13,653 nucleotides of DNA from Veillonella parvula (GTDB lineage: Bacteria; Bacillota; Negativicutes; Veillonellales; Veillonellaceae): contig CAMUQE010000040.1 of assembly GCA_947096075.1 (NCBI GenBank), forward strand, positions 1-13,653. Direction: 5' to 3'. The position numbers and the translations under genes were made by a program. The notes below the pieces were generated by a model. The model did no database searches. It saw only the letters and a list, made by a program, of their open reading frames with translations, and had not been told where the DNA came from. Shown here piece by piece: positions 1 through 9,038 of this stretch; within the stretch, counting starts at the first letter, position 1, and each line of letters opens with the position of its first letter.

Positions 1-55
1 AAAGTAGTGTAAAATTCAATTATCAACATATATATACGTTTTTATCATAATTCTT

Positions 56-70
56 TCTTATTAAATAAGA
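56..70. repeat. Short perfect inverted repeat upstream of the MATE gene
   Basis: TCTTATTAAATAAGA reads as two 7-bp arms around a single central A. It lies about 90 bp upstream of the candidate -35 of the transporter gene. It could be an operator or a chance palindrome in AT-rich DNA; no regulator gene adjoins it inside the window. The rest of 1-150 shows no convincing gene and no other clear site. Confidence 0.25.
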
Positions 71-157
71 TAGTTTATATAAGGTCATTTCTCCCCTTAC
101 ATAATCACAATATGGGCTCTATTTTTTTATAAATTTAATTCCTTTTTCCCTTAGGTT

Positions 158-186
158 TTGGCTATTAAATTAAGCTACTTTATGGT
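158..186 (+). promoter_or_regulatory. Candidate promoter of the MATE transporter gene
   Basis: TTGGCT (158-163) and TATGGT (181-186) are separated by 17 bp, a normal sigma-A-type spacing. The -10 lies in a run of near-repeats (TATGGT, TATGGT, TATAGT) from 181 to 196, so the exact -10 is ambiguous; only the first copy has a plausible -35. A start near 193 would leave a short leader of roughly 25 nt. This is a prediction from motif and spacing only. Confidence 0.4.
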
Positions 187-207
187 ATGGTATAGTATAT
201 CGTTACT

Positions 208-214
208 AGGGAGG
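208..214 (+). promoter_or_regulatory. Ribosome binding site of the MATE gene
   Basis: AGGGAGG sits 5 nt before the ATG at 220. It is a strong Shine-Dalgarno sequence and fixes the start codon of the transporter. Confidence 0.7.
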
Positions 215-219
215 TTAGT

Positions 220-1578
220 ATGTATCAAACATATTCTATACCGCAAAAATTATGGTTGTTCATAAAACTATTTACTCCAATGTGCATCACTCAATTTTCC
301 CTGATTGGGGCGACCTTTATCGCCATCTTTTTAACGGGGCAATATAGTACGACTGATTTAGCTGGTGTTGCTACGGGATATAATTTATGGCTCCTCTTCT
401 ATATCTTTGCACAAGGTACATTAATGGGTATCACACCAATTATTTCTCAACTATTAGGAGCTAATAAAACAGATGATATTCCAATAATCTTTCATCAAGG
501 CCTTTTCATCGGTACAGGACTAGCATTTTTAATTTTACTAATCGGTATATTCGGCTTACGCCCTTTATTGACATATTTAAATCTTGAGCCGGCTGCCACC
601 GAGGTATGTATTAATTATCTGAAAGCCTTTGCACTTGGTTTATTCCCATTACTCTGGGTAAATACCTTGCGTAACACTGTCGATTCTCACGGATTAACGC
701 ATTACTCCATGGCCATCGTCTTTACAAGCTTTGTGATTAACGTATTCTTAAATTATGCACTCATCTTTGGTCATTACGGTTTTCCTGAAATTGGTGGTGT
801 TGGTGCTGGCTACGGTATTGCTGGTGCCTGTTGGACAAACTTAGTTTTATTTAGCTTAGTCATTCTATTGCATCCTAAGTTAAAAGGCTATCGCATCTAT
901 AAAGATTTCCATAGCCCGAATTTTCACTATATCCGTGAACAATTACAAGTTGGTATTCCCATAGGTTTTTCTATCTTTTTTGAAGCTAGTATCTTTAGCA
1001 TTGCTGGGCTCTTAATGGTTCACTTTGGATCTGCTGTAGTAGCAGCTCATCAATCTGTCATTTCTTTTACTAATGTATTCTACTGCTTACCATTAAGTAT
1101 CGCCATGTCCTCTACCATTGCCGTTGCCTATGAACTCGGTGCAGGACGAAAAATAGAAGCTATCCAATACTCTTATATTTCTCGTGTATTAGCCATCATC
1201 ATAGCCGTTCTCATTTGTGCCTTTACGTTCACTCATATGGATAATATTGCGAATCTATTTACAAATGATGATGAAGTATATGAACTTATTTATCAATTCC
1301 TTGGATATGGCGTATTCTTTGCCGCTATCGATGCCATCGGTACTCCATTACAAGGTATTCTAAGAGCTTACAAGGATGTAAAAATAGTGCTTTACATCTC
1401 CCTCGTATCGTATTGGGGCGTATGTTTCCCAACAGCTTATACCCTTGCCAAAAATCCTAATTATGGACCATTTGGCGTATGGATTGGGTTGTTGGCTAGC
1501 GTAGTAGTTGCGGGTATATTATTTACACTTCGCACATACTACATACAACATTACAAACCTAGAACTATTGTAAAATAA
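220..1578 (+). CDS. NorM-type MATE family multidrug/cation antiporter
   Basis: Integral inner-membrane transporter predicted to export drugs or other organic cations in exchange for Na+ or H+. The 452-aa length is typical of the family (about 450-460), and hydrophobic segments throughout fit 12 transmembrane helices in two lobes. NorM-like stretches include the TLMGITPIISQLLGA region (67-81), EIGGVGAGYGIAG (190-202), FFEASIF (253-259), VVAAHQSV (273-280) and LRAYKD (381-386). From recalled Vibrio cholerae NorM, the C-lobe acidic residues E255 and D371 are kept here at the same numbers, but the TM1 aspartate (D36 there) aligns with Ala35. The ATG at 220 has a strong ribosome binding site. The gene stands alone and converges on uvrC, sharing its terminator. 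Family assignment is firm; the substrate cannot be read from sequence, so no gene symbol is given. Confidence 0.93.
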   Translation: MYQTYSIPQKLWLFIKLFTPMCITQFSLIGATFIAIFLTGQYSTTDLAGVATGYNLWLLFYIFAQGTLMGITPIISQLLGANKTDDIPIIFHQGLFIGTGLAFLILLIGIFGLRPLLTYLNLEPAATEVCINYLKAFALGLFPLLWVNTLRNTVDSHGLTHYSMAIVFTSFVINVFLNYALIFGHYGFPEIGGVGAGYGIAGACWTNLVLFSLVILLHPKLKGYRIYKDFHSPNFHYIREQLQVGIPIGFSIFFEASIFSIAGLLMVHFGSAVVAAHQSVISFTNVFYCLPLSIAMSSTIAVAYELGAGRKIEAIQYSYISRVLAIIIAVLICAFTFTHMDNIANLFTNDDEVYELIYQFLGYGVFFAAIDAIGTPLQGILRAYKDVKIVLYISLVSYWGVCFPTAYTLAKNPNYGPFGVWIGLLASVVVAGILFTLRTYYIQHYKPRTIVK

Positions 1579-1584
1579 TAAAAG

Positions 1585-1632
1585 CACCTATTGATTACGC
1601 TCAAGTGTAAGTAATCAATAGGTGATTTTTTT
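1585..1632. terminator. Bidirectional intrinsic terminator between MATE gene and uvrC
   Basis: CACCTATTGATTAC (1585-1598) pairs perfectly with GTAATCAATAGGTG (1611-1624): a 14-bp stem with a 12-nt loop. On the plus strand it is followed by seven T (1626-1632). On the minus strand the hairpin is followed by CTTTTATTATTTTAC, also T-rich. It therefore should end transcripts of both converging genes. The plus-strand T tract runs into the uvrC stop codon (1631-1633), so the uvrC stop lies only about 6 nt from the stem. Confidence 0.85.
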
Positions 1633-3457
1633 ATTTTAGAGCCTCTTGTTTCTCTACTTTGGACATACGGAAAAAATTATATAGCGTTTCTGCCGTCTTA
1701 TAATTCATAGATTCTACATTTGCAAGTTCATCAACAGATGCTTCTTTCATGGCTTCTAAACTATTAAAGTGAGCCCATAATGCCTTTCGACGTTTAGGGC
1801 CGATACCTTCAATATGATCTAAAATAGATTCTAAATTACGTTTTCCACGAAGCTTACGATGGTACGTAATAGCAAAGCGATGGGCTTCATCGCGTATTTG
1901 TTGAAGTAATTGAAGCTCCGGCGTGTGATGACTCAAAATGATACTTTCAGATTGTCCCTCTACAAAGACCTCTTCAATACGCTTAGCCAAGGAGATAACT
2001 GGCACATCTGTAACACCAACGGCACGGATTAACGGCAAAGCCGCATTGAGCTGACCTTTACCACCATCGATGATAATAAGATCTGGCATAGGCCAGTCTG
2101 TTTCATTACCGTAACGACGTTCCATAATTTCAGCCATCGATTTAAAATCATCAGGTTTACCTTGTGTGGTTTTCAGTTTAAAGCGGCGATATTCTTTCTT
2201 CGCAGGCTTGCCACCTTCAAAAACAACCATAGAAGCCACCGTTTCAGTTCCTTGTGTATGAGATATATCAAAACACTCCATACGTTCGGGTAAACGTGGT
2301 AAGTCGAGAATCTCGGCTAGCTTCTTAATCGCTCCGCCAGTCTTATCGATTTGGTGCTGCCACTGACGACGACGTTCTTCAAGGAAGGTTTCCGCATTTT
2401 CATGAGCCATCTTAATCATATCCATCTTATAGCCACGTTGTGGCACAGATACATCTACATGTTGGCCTTTGAGCTGTGTAAACCATTCCGTTAATAAGTC
2501 CCTATCTGTACTCTCCATAGGTAGTAACAACTCTTTAGGAATAAAGTTTGTATCTCCATAGTATTGCTTGATAAAGTCTGTCATAATGGTTTCTGAACTA
2601 TCGCCATCATGTTGCACAAAGTAATTCTCACGGCCTAACAGACGACCACCGCGGATGAATAGCAACTGTACACAGGCCATCGATGTATCTACAGCCAATC
2701 CTAAGACGTCTAAGTCGCCACGTTGGGTAACCATGCGTTGCTTTTCTTGTATCTTTTCAATGCTAGACAATTGATTACGATAACGTGCAGCATCTTCAAA
2801 GCGCAAATCTTCTGCAGCAGCATCCATCTTTGATTTAATTTCCTTTAGCAATGGTATAGGTTTACCTTCAAAAAGTTCTATGATTTCGTCAATATACTTC
2901 CGATAATCGGGTACCGATATTTTATTAAAACACGGCGCCTCACAGTAATGCATATGATACTGTAAGCATGGGCGTTCTACCTTCATAGACTTACAGGTAC
3001 GCAATGGATAGTACTGTCGTATTAATTTCAGTACCACATGAACAGATGTGACATCTGTAAAAGGGCCAAAGTACTTGGCTCCATCACGCTCTAGGCGACG
3101 CGTCATATATACTCGAGGATAGTCCTCTTGCACTGATATTTTAACATAGGGATACGTCTTATCATCACGAAGCCTAATATTATATTTCGGTTCATGCTCC
3201 TTGATAAGTGTATTCTCCAAGATGAGCGCTTCCATCTCCGTTTTTGTTTGAATGACTTCCACATCGACGGCTCGTTTCATCATGGCCGTAACCTTTGGTG
3301 CGCGATTTGCATCGTTACGCACATAGGAACGCACACGGTTGCGCAGATTAATAGCTTTACCTACATAGATGATGCGGTTATATTGATCGCGCCATAAATA
3401 GACACCTGGCGTCGTTGGCAGATGACTGACCTTTTCCAGTAATTCTTCAGACGGCAT
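1631..3457 (-). CDS. uvrC: UvrC, excinuclease ABC subunit C (dual-incision nuclease)
   Basis: Nuclease of nucleotide excision repair: UvrC binds the UvrB-DNA complex and cuts the damaged strand on both sides of the lesion. The 608-aa length is standard. The N-terminal GIY-YIG domain shows GVY (18-20), YVGKA (31-35), R41 and a conserved EALILEN stretch (76-82) for the 3' cut. Four cysteines (155, 164, 172, 176) match the Fe-S cluster cysteines reported for E. coli UvrC. A UVR motif (about 202-237) binds UvrB. The RNase H-like domain for the 5' cut has D397 in FDISH, D464 in IIIDGGKGQ and H526 in DEAHRFA, and a helix-hairpin-helix domain occupies about 540-590. The ATG is preceded by AAAGGAGG at about 5 nt. 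It starts 33 nt after the uvrA stop and is the last gene of the minus-strand cluster. Confidence 0.98.
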   Translation of the reverse strand: MPSEELLEKVSHLPTTPGVYLWRDQYNRIIYVGKAINLRNRVRSYVRNDANRAPKVTAMMKRAVDVEVIQTKTEMEALILENTLIKEHEPKYNIRLRDDKTYPYVKISVQEDYPRVYMTRRLERDGAKYFGPFTDVTSVHVVLKLIRQYYPLRTCKSMKVERPCLQYHMHYCEAPCFNKISVPDYRKYIDEIIELFEGKPIPLLKEIKSKMDAAAEDLRFEDAARYRNQLSSIEKIQEKQRMVTQRGDLDVLGLAVDTSMACVQLLFIRGGRLLGRENYFVQHDGDSSETIMTDFIKQYYGDTNFIPKELLLPMESTDRDLLTEWFTQLKGQHVDVSVPQRGYKMDMIKMAHENAETFLEERRRQWQHQIDKTGGAIKKLAEILDLPRLPERMECFDISHTQGTETVASMVVFEGGKPAKKEYRRFKLKTTQGKPDDFKSMAEIMERRYGNETDWPMPDLIIIDGGKGQLNAALPLIRAVGVTDVPVISLAKRIEEVFVEGQSESIILSHHTPELQLLQQIRDEAHRFAITYHRKLRGKRNLESILDHIEGIGPKRRKALWAHFNSLEAMKEASVDELANVESMNYKTAETLYNFFRMSKVEKQEALK

Positions 3458-3490
3458 GTTTCCTCCTTTCCTTGTAGATTTTTAGATGTT

Positions 3491-6343
3491 TTATTTCTTA
3501 TTTTTTGCTGCTTTCATAAATTTCTTAGTCTGTTCCAATACAGGCCCTAAGAACTTGCCGGTATAGCTTTCTTTCACCTTAACAATTTCCTCAGGCGTAC
3601 CAGTTGCCACGATAGTGCCTCCCCGATTACCACCTTCAGGACCAAGATCAATAATGTGATCAGCCATCTTAATAACATCTAAATTATGTTCGATAACAAC
3701 AACAGTATCTCCGCCCTCTACAAGTTGTTGCAATACATGTAACAACTTACGAATATCTTCAGCATGAAGACCTGTAGTAGGCTCATCGAGGATGTATAGC
3801 GTTTTACCGGTGCTACGACGCGCTAGTTCTGTAGCTAATTTAACCCGTTGAGCCTCACCACCAGATAATGTAGTAGCCGCCTGACCTAAACGGATATACC
3901 CAAGGCCAACCTCTTGGAGGGTAACCATCTTACGGTTAATTTTAGGGATGGCACTAAAGAATTGTACCGCATCATCAACTGTCATATCTAATACATCAGC
4001 AATGGATTTACCTTTATATTTAACCTCCAAGGTTTCACGATTATATCGCGCTCCTTTGCAGACTTCACAAGGCACATATACATCTGGAAGAAAATGCATT
4101 TCAATCTTGATAATACCATCACCACGACAAGCTTCACAGCGGCCACCTTTTACGTTAAAGCTAAAGCGCCCTTGTTTGTAACCGCGCATCTTTGCTTCCG
4201 GTGTTTGACTATAGAGCTCGCGTATGGCATCGAATACACCTGTATAAGTAGCTGGATTGGAACGAGGTGTACGGCCAATCGGACTTTGATCAATATTGAT
4301 GATTTTATCGATATGTTCAAGACCACGGATTTCTTTATGAGCCCCTACTTTGTGGTTAGAGCGATATAATTGATTAGCTAAACCTTTGTAGAGAATTTCA
4401 TTAATCAAGGTAGACTTACCAGAACCGCTGACACCAGTAACAACATTAAACAAGCCAATAGGGAATTTTACATTTACATTTCGTAAATTGTTTTCCTTAG
4501 CACCGCGAATTTCAATGCAGTTCTTACCTGGTTTACGGCGTTCTTCCGGAAGAGCGATAAATTTACGACCACTCAAATACTGACCAGTAATGGAATTTTC
4601 TACCTTCATCACTTCCTTAACAGTACCTGCTGCAATGATTTGACCCCCATGTTCACCTGCTCCAGGACCGATATCTACTAAATAATCGGCAGCACGCATC
4701 GTATCTTCATCATGTTCTACAACGAGCAAGGTATTGCCTAAGTCACGTAACCCTTTTAATGTATCGATGAGTCGATCATTATCGCGTTGATGTAAACCGA
4801 TAGATGGCTCATCTAGGATATATAATACACCTACTAAGCCAGAGCCGATCTGTGTAGCTAACCGAATACGCTGTGCTTCACCACCAGATAATGTGCCTGC
4901 ACTACGGTTCATTGTTAAGTAATCGAGACCTACATTATTAAGAAAACCTAGACGAGCATTGATTTCCTTTAAAATTTGAGCACCAATCACTTGTTCACGT
5001 TCAGTTAACTGTAGATTACCAAAGAAATCGAGTGCTTCTTTAATAGTTAACTGCGTTACTTCGTTGATATTCTTATCCCCTACAGTAATAGCTAATACTT
5101 CAGGTTTAAGACGAGCTCCATCACAAGTAGTACACGGCTTAATAGACATAAACTTTTCAAATTCTTCACGCATAGAGTCTGTAGAGGCTTCACTATGACG
5201 GCGCTTAACCATCGGTAAAATACCTTCGTACTCAGTAAAGAATTCCTTTATCTCACCTCTCATATTTTCATAGGTGAAGCTTACCTTATCCGTCGTACCG
5301 TACATCACCTTTTTCTGTAATGCTTTCGGCAATTCATCATAGGTGGAGTCTAAGGAATATCCATTAGCTTTTAATAGACCTTCTACTTGACGCATAAACC
5401 AAGCATTAGGATTGGAGCTCAAGGCTTGCACGCAACCATCGGCAAAGCTAATAGATCCATCTGGAATAACGCGCTCCTCATCAACCTCCATAGTAGAACC
5501 AATCCCTAAACAAGATGGGCACGCACCAAACGGACTATTAAAAGAGAACATACGCGGTTCAATTTTAGGTAATGAAATATGACAATCTGGGCACGCAAAA
5601 TGTTGGCTATACATGTGTTCAGGTCCGTCTACCTCTTGAATCACAACGATGCCTTCTGCCCATTTTGAAGCGGTCTCCATAGAGTCAGCCAACCGAGATT
5701 CAATGCCTTCTTTTACAATGAGACGGTCCACAACGATATCGATGGAATGCTTCTTATTTTTCTCTAATACAATTTCTTCGTCCAAGGTACGCACTACACC
5801 GTCTACTCGAGCACGAACAAAGCCTTCCTTGCGAAGTTGTTCAAACACCGATTTATGTTCCCCTTTTTTACCTTGAATCATAGGGGCCAGCACTAAAACC
5901 TTTGTACCTTCGGGAAAGCTCATTACATCGTCGGTCATTTGTTGTATTGTCTGCTGAGTAATAGGCTTACCACACTCTGGACAGTGTGCATGCCCTACGC
6001 GTGCAAATAAGAGACGTAAATAGTCGTAAATCTCCGTAACAGTGCCCACTGTAGAACGAGGATTACGGCTGGTAGTCTTTTGGTCGATAGAAATGGCTGG
6101 AGATAAACCTTCAATATAATCGACATCGGGTTTATCCATTTGTCCCAAAAATTGACGTGCATACGCAGACAGGGACTCAACATAACGTCGTTGCCCTTCT
6201 GCGTAAATCGTATCAAATGCTAGGGATGATTTACCAGAACCACTGAGGCCAGTTAAGACGATGAACTGATCACGTGGCAAGGATATATCAATATTTTTTA
6301 GGTTATGCTGACGCGCACCTTTTACAATCAATTGATCTTTCAT
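3491..6343 (-). CDS. uvrA: UvrA, excinuclease ABC subunit A (damage-sensing ATPase)
   Basis: Dimeric ABC-type ATPase that finds bulky DNA lesions and loads UvrB. The 950-aa length is normal. First nucleotide-binding half: Walker A GLSGSGKS (32-39), signature LSGGEAQR (485-492), Walker B LYILDEPS (507-514). Second half: Walker A GVSGSGKS (637-644), signature LSGGEAQR (826-833), Walker B LYILDEPT (849-856). Zinc-binding cysteine pairs are visible at C251/C254 with C275/C278 and at C736/C739 with C759/C762; further CxxC pairs sit at C121/C124 and C404/C407. No key motif is missing. The start ([17 protein letters not shown]) is the usual family N-terminus, with a modest AGGAAAG site before the ATG. 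It lies between uvrB (134-nt gap holding a hairpin and possible promoter) and uvrC (33 nt downstream). Confidence 0.98.
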   Translation of the reverse strand: MKDQLIVKGARQHNLKNIDISLPRDQFIVLTGLSGSGKSSLAFDTIYAEGQRRYVESLSAYARQFLGQMDKPDVDYIEGLSPAISIDQKTTSRNPRSTVGTVTEIYDYLRLLFARVGHAHCPECGKPITQQTIQQMTDDVMSFPEGTKVLVLAPMIQGKKGEHKSVFEQLRKEGFVRARVDGVVRTLDEEIVLEKNKKHSIDIVVDRLIVKEGIESRLADSMETASKWAEGIVVIQEVDGPEHMYSQHFACPDCHISLPKIEPRMFSFNSPFGACPSCLGIGSTMEVDEERVIPDGSISFADGCVQALSSNPNAWFMRQVEGLLKANGYSLDSTYDELPKALQKKVMYGTTDKVSFTYENMRGEIKEFFTEYEGILPMVKRRHSEASTDSMREEFEKFMSIKPCTTCDGARLKPEVLAITVGDKNINEVTQLTIKEALDFFGNLQLTEREQVIGAQILKEINARLGFLNNVGLDYLTMNRSAGTLSGGEAQRIRLATQIGSGLVGVLYILDEPSIGLHQRDNDRLIDTLKGLRDLGNTLLVVEHDEDTMRAADYLVDIGPGAGEHGGQIIAAGTVKEVMKVENSITGQYLSGRKFIALPEERRKPGKNCIEIRGAKENNLRNVNVKFPIGLFNVVTGVSGSGKSTLINEILYKGLANQLYRSNHKVGAHKEIRGLEHIDKIINIDQSPIGRTPRSNPATYTGVFDAIRELYSQTPEAKMRGYKQGRFSFNVKGGRCEACRGDGIIKIEMHFLPDVYVPCEVCKGARYNRETLEVKYKGKSIADVLDMTVDDAVQFFSAIPKINRKMVTLQEVGLGYIRLGQAATTLSGGEAQRVKLATELARRSTGKTLYILDEPTTGLHAEDIRKLLHVLQQLVEGGDTVVVIEHNLDVIKMADHIIDLGPEGGNRGGTIVATGTPEEIVKVKESYTGKFLGPVLEQTKKFMKAAKNKK

Positions 6344-6359
6344 TATCTTTCCTATTTAA

Positions 6360-6387
6360 AGAGATGATACCAAACGGCATCATCTCT
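6360..6387 (-). other. RNA hairpin in the leader of uvrA
   Basis: On the minus-strand transcript AGAGATGATGCC pairs with GGTATCATCTCT around a GTTT loop: a 12-bp stem including one G-U pair. The plus strand has an A-C mismatch at that position, so the structure favours the minus transcript. It ends about 16 nt before the uvrA ATG, just upstream of its AGGAAAG site. The following TTAAAT is a poor U tract, so a full terminator is unlikely. Attenuation, an mRNA processing or stabilising stem, or a spacer structure are all possible. Confidence 0.6.
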
Positions 6388-6404
6388 CCGATTACTAACA
6401 TGAA

Positions 6405-6422
6405 ATAATATATGTATATTAT
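6405..6422. repeat. Perfect palindrome in the uvrB-uvrA gap
   Basis: ATAATATATGTATATTAT is an 8-bp inverted repeat around a 2-nt centre. It overlaps a possible extended -10 element on the minus strand and lies between uvrB and uvrA. It may be a regulator binding site, or a chance palindrome in AT-rich sequence. It does not match the GAAC-N4-GTTC form of a Firmicutes LexA box. Confidence 0.35.
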
Positions 6423-6461
6423 CGCACATATAGTCTATATAATCTATGTGTTTTCTTACAA
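6418..6461 (-). promoter_or_regulatory. Possible internal promoter for uvrA-uvrC
   Basis: Two weak candidates lie in the 134-nt gap. TGCGATAAT (6426 to 6418) fits an extended -10 but has no clear -35. TTGTAA (6461-6456) with TATAGA (6439-6434) has a 16-bp spacer. Either would let uvrA and uvrC be made independently of smc-ftsY-uvrB. AT-rich DNA yields such matches easily, so this is tentative. Confidence 0.3.
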
Positions 6462-6477
6462 TCTTTTAAAATTGCTC

Positions 6478-8655
6478 CTAAGATTTACTTTTTAGACCTG
6501 TCCTTTTTCTAGATTTTGCAGAAGCAGGCTTCTTCAACTTGCTATCTCCTGCACTATGCATATCGGACCATTGTTGACGCAATACGCCCAATTGATCACG
6601 TAACTTAGCCGCGGTTTCAAATTCAAGCTGCTTGGCGGCGGCCTTCATTTGACGATCTAGCTCTTCAATCTTATTGTACAATTCTTCCGGTGTTATATCT
6701 GCCACCTTAGGTGCTGATGTATCTTGAACATATGGTTCGTGTCCATGGTCCATGCCCTCTGAGGATATTTTTTGGTTTCCTTTTTTCGGTGAAAGTCCCT
6801 TTCCATCGGTAACCATATCTTCTTCGATTTTCGTTAATTCGATAAGCTCTTTTACATCTTTAGATACAGATTTAGGCGTAATATTATGTTCAATATTATA
6901 AGCTTCTTGCACGGCACGACGACGATCGGTTTCATCGATAGCCCGTTGCATCGAACCTGTCACACGATCTGCGTACATGATAACATGACCATTCACATTA
7001 CGGGCCGCACGACCTATAGTTTGAATCATAGCCGTATCGGAGCGCAAGAAACCTTCCTTATCCGCATCTAAGATAGCAACCAAGGAAACCTCTGGCATAT
7101 CGAGACCTTCACGAAGCAAGTTAATACCAACTAATACATCGAATACGCCAGCCCGCAAATCACGAATGATTTCAGCCCGCTCAATAGTAACAATATCGGA
7201 ATGAAGGTAACGAACTCGTACGCCCATTTCCTTCAAGAATTCCGTTAAGTCCTCAGCCATCTTCTTCGTCAATGTCGTAACAAGAACCCGTTCATTCTTG
7301 GCAGCTCGTTTGTGAATTTCTCCAAGCAAGTCATCCATTTGCCCCTTAATAGGACGAATTTCTATAGATGGATCTAATAGGCCCGTAGGACGAATGATTT
7401 GCTCTGCAATATTCGTTTCTACTTCCATTTCGTATGGGCCAGGCGTTGCCGATACGTAAACAATTTGATTGATACGCTCTACGAATTCATCGAATTGAAG
7501 CGGTCTATTATCGAGAGCAGAAGGAAGACGGAAACCGTATTCTATAAGAGACTCTTTACGCGCACGATCACCATTGTACATAGCGCGAATTTGAGGCATC
7601 GTCACATGCGATTCGTCCACCATGATGAGAAAATCATCTGGGAAATAATCAATCAATGTAAACGGTGCTTCCCCAGCCTTGCGTTCAGACATATGACGGG
7701 AATAGTTTTCGATGCCCGAGCAATAGCCCATCTCCTGCATCATTTCTATATCGTACCGCGTACGCTGTTCTAAGCGCTGCGCCTCCAATAGACGGTCAGC
7801 AGCTTTTAACTTCGCCAACTGTTCATCTAGTTCGGCTTCAATACGCTCTACGGCAATATTCATCTTCTCTTTCGTCGTTACGTAGTGAGATGCTGGATAG
7901 ACAGCTACGTGTTTACGTTCCGCAATAACTTCACCCGTCAAGGAATCTACCTCTACGAGACGGTCGATTTCATCACCAAAGAGCTCCACCCGAATGGCTC
8001 TTTCACTATAAGCGGCAGGAAAAATATCAATAGTATCCCCTTGTACACGGAAGGTGCCGCGAATAAAGTTCATATCATTCCTCGTATATTGAATATCTAC
8101 GAGTTTAGATAAGATTTCATCGCGCGATTTCGTTTGACCCAAGCGCAAGGACAATACGAGATCAGAATAGTCCTCAGGGTCACCTAGGCCATAAATACAG
8201 CTAACAGAAGCAACGATAATGACATCGCGACGCTCAAAAAGACTCATCGTAGCACTATGTCGCAGTTTATCGATTTCATCATTAATAGATGCATCCTTCT
8301 CGATATATGTATCACTAGAAGGAATATAGGCCTCAGGTTGATAAAAATCGTAGTAAGATACGAAATATTCTACCGCATTATTAGGGAAAAAACTTTTAAA
8401 TTCACTACATAATTGAGCCGCCAAGGTTTTATTATGAGCAATGATCAAGGTCGGCTTTTGAACTGCTTCAATAACCTTAGCCATTGTAAAGGTCTTACCA
8501 GTACCAGTGGCACCGAGCAAAACTTGGGCCCATTCACCGCGTTCAATACCTTCTGTTAAAGATTGAATCGCGGTAGGTTGGTCACCTGTAGGCGCAAAGG
8601 GCGCCTCTACTTTAAATGGTTGGCCCCCCTCGTAATTATATGTACTATGCTTCAT
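6478..8655 (-). CDS. uvrB: UvrB, excinuclease ABC subunit B (damage-verifying helicase)
   Basis: Central nucleotide excision repair protein: loaded by UvrA, it clamps the damaged strand, verifies the lesion and recruits UvrC. Superfamily 2 helicase motifs are intact: Walker A GATGTGKT (48-55), the beta-hairpin region [12 protein letters not shown] (101-112), DESH box (347-350), VSATPG (401-406) and motif [11 protein letters not shown] (545-553). The UVR domain that contacts UvrC is at about 657-690. At 725 aa it is longer than common UvrB (about 660-675). The excess lies in a roughly 40-aa hydrophilic linker (612-653) before the UVR domain and a Lys/Ser/Arg-rich tail (704-725). The ATG overlaps the stop of the upstream gene by 1 nt (TAATG), implying translational coupling; AGGATG about 10 nt upstream can serve as ribosome binding site. 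Confidence 0.98.
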   Translation of the reverse strand: MKHSTYNYEGGQPFKVEAPFAPTGDQPTAIQSLTEGIERGEWAQVLLGATGTGKTFTMAKVIEAVQKPTLIIAHNKTLAAQLCSEFKSFFPNNAVEYFVSYYDFYQPEAYIPSSDTYIEKDASINDEIDKLRHSATMSLFERRDVIIVASVSCIYGLGDPEDYSDLVLSLRLGQTKSRDEILSKLVDIQYTRNDMNFIRGTFRVQGDTIDIFPAAYSERAIRVELFGDEIDRLVEVDSLTGEVIAERKHVAVYPASHYVTTKEKMNIAVERIEAELDEQLAKLKAADRLLEAQRLEQRTRYDIEMMQEMGYCSGIENYSRHMSERKAGEAPFTLIDYFPDDFLIMVDESHVTMPQIRAMYNGDRARKESLIEYGFRLPSALDNRPLQFDEFVERINQIVYVSATPGPYEMEVETNIAEQIIRPTGLLDPSIEIRPIKGQMDDLLGEIHKRAAKNERVLVTTLTKKMAEDLTEFLKEMGVRVRYLHSDIVTIERAEIIRDLRAGVFDVLVGINLLREGLDMPEVSLVAILDADKEGFLRSDTAMIQTIGRAARNVNGHVIMYADRVTGSMQRAIDETDRRRAVQEAYNIEHNITPKSVSKDVKELIELTKIEEDMVTDGKGLSPKKGNQKISSEGMDHGHEPYVQDTSAPKVADITPEELYNKIEELDRQMKAAAKQLEFETAAKLRDQLGVLRQQWSDMHSAGDSKLKKPASAKSRKRTGLKSKS

Positions 8656-9038
8656 TACTGTTCATCCTGATGTTTACGGATGGCTTTCATTTCTTCATCC
8701 GTCAAACGACGACCTGCATTTTCCGCTTGATTCAACGTATCCTCACCTTCTAACACTTCGATGAGCATAGCAATAGAAAAGCGATCTAATGTAGGCGTAG
8801 TCTTTTGGATTTCATCAGCCATCATCCAATCTGATTCAGTATAGTTATTAATACGATCTGTAATCTCTTCCCAGTTTGAAAGTAGCAATCTCGTAATGGG
8901 ACGATATAGTTCAATTCCGAAGTACTCGATTAAGCTAACTATCTTATTCATATTTTCTAGGCTAACATTACATTCATTTTTTTTATTTTCAGATTCTACA
9001 TATTCAAGTAAGAATTCCCGGTTATATTTATTTGTCAC
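8655..9038 (-). CDS. Unrecognised 127-aa acidic protein between ftsY and uvrB
   Basis: I do not recognise a family. The 127-residue protein is soluble, strongly acidic and probably mostly helical, with a hydrophobic core patch ([19 protein letters not shown], about 29-47), several Trp residues and a charged C-terminus. No signal peptide, membrane segment, catalytic motif or cysteine cluster is evident. The start is GTG at 9038, inside the last codons of ftsY (11-nt overlap), with AAAGGA 10 nt upstream; the first internal Met is residue 29. Its stop overlaps the uvrB start by 1 nt, so translation should be coupled on both sides. The overlaps make a real gene very likely. It holds the place that ylxM takes after ftsY in some Firmicutes, but I see no YlxM-like helix-turn-helix. 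Function is unknown. Confidence 0.85.
   Translation of the reverse strand: MTNKYNREFLLEYVESENKKNECNVSLENMNKIVSLIEYFGIELYRPITRLLLSNWEEITDRINNYTESDWMMADEIQKTTPTLDRFSIAMLIEVLEGEDTLNQAENAGRRLTDEEMKAIRKHQDEQ

Noticed and set aside
23..98. Minus-strand mini-ORF of about 21 codons starting at ATG 88-86 with AAGGGGAG upstream
   Set aside because: The Shine-Dalgarno-like run is only 2 nt from the ATG, the peptide has no recognisable feature and the region is AT-rich intergenic DNA.
6360..6387. Intrinsic terminator ending the uvrB transcript
   Set aside because: The stem is good, but the following TTAAATAGG is not a U tract and the uvrA ribosome binding site follows at once.
6344..6477. Classical LexA/DinR box (GAAC-N4-GTTC) before uvrA
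   Set aside because: No match was found on reading the whole gap.
7399..7773. 124-codon plus-strand open frame antisense to uvrB
   Set aside because: It lies wholly inside the certain uvrB gene, has no ribosome binding site and encodes no recognisable protein; it reflects uvrB codon use.
8655..9038. YlxM, the small SRP-linked protein often next to ftsY/ffh
   Set aside because: Size and position fit, but the sigma-70 region 4-like helix-turn-helix of YlxM is not visible and ffh is not adjacent.
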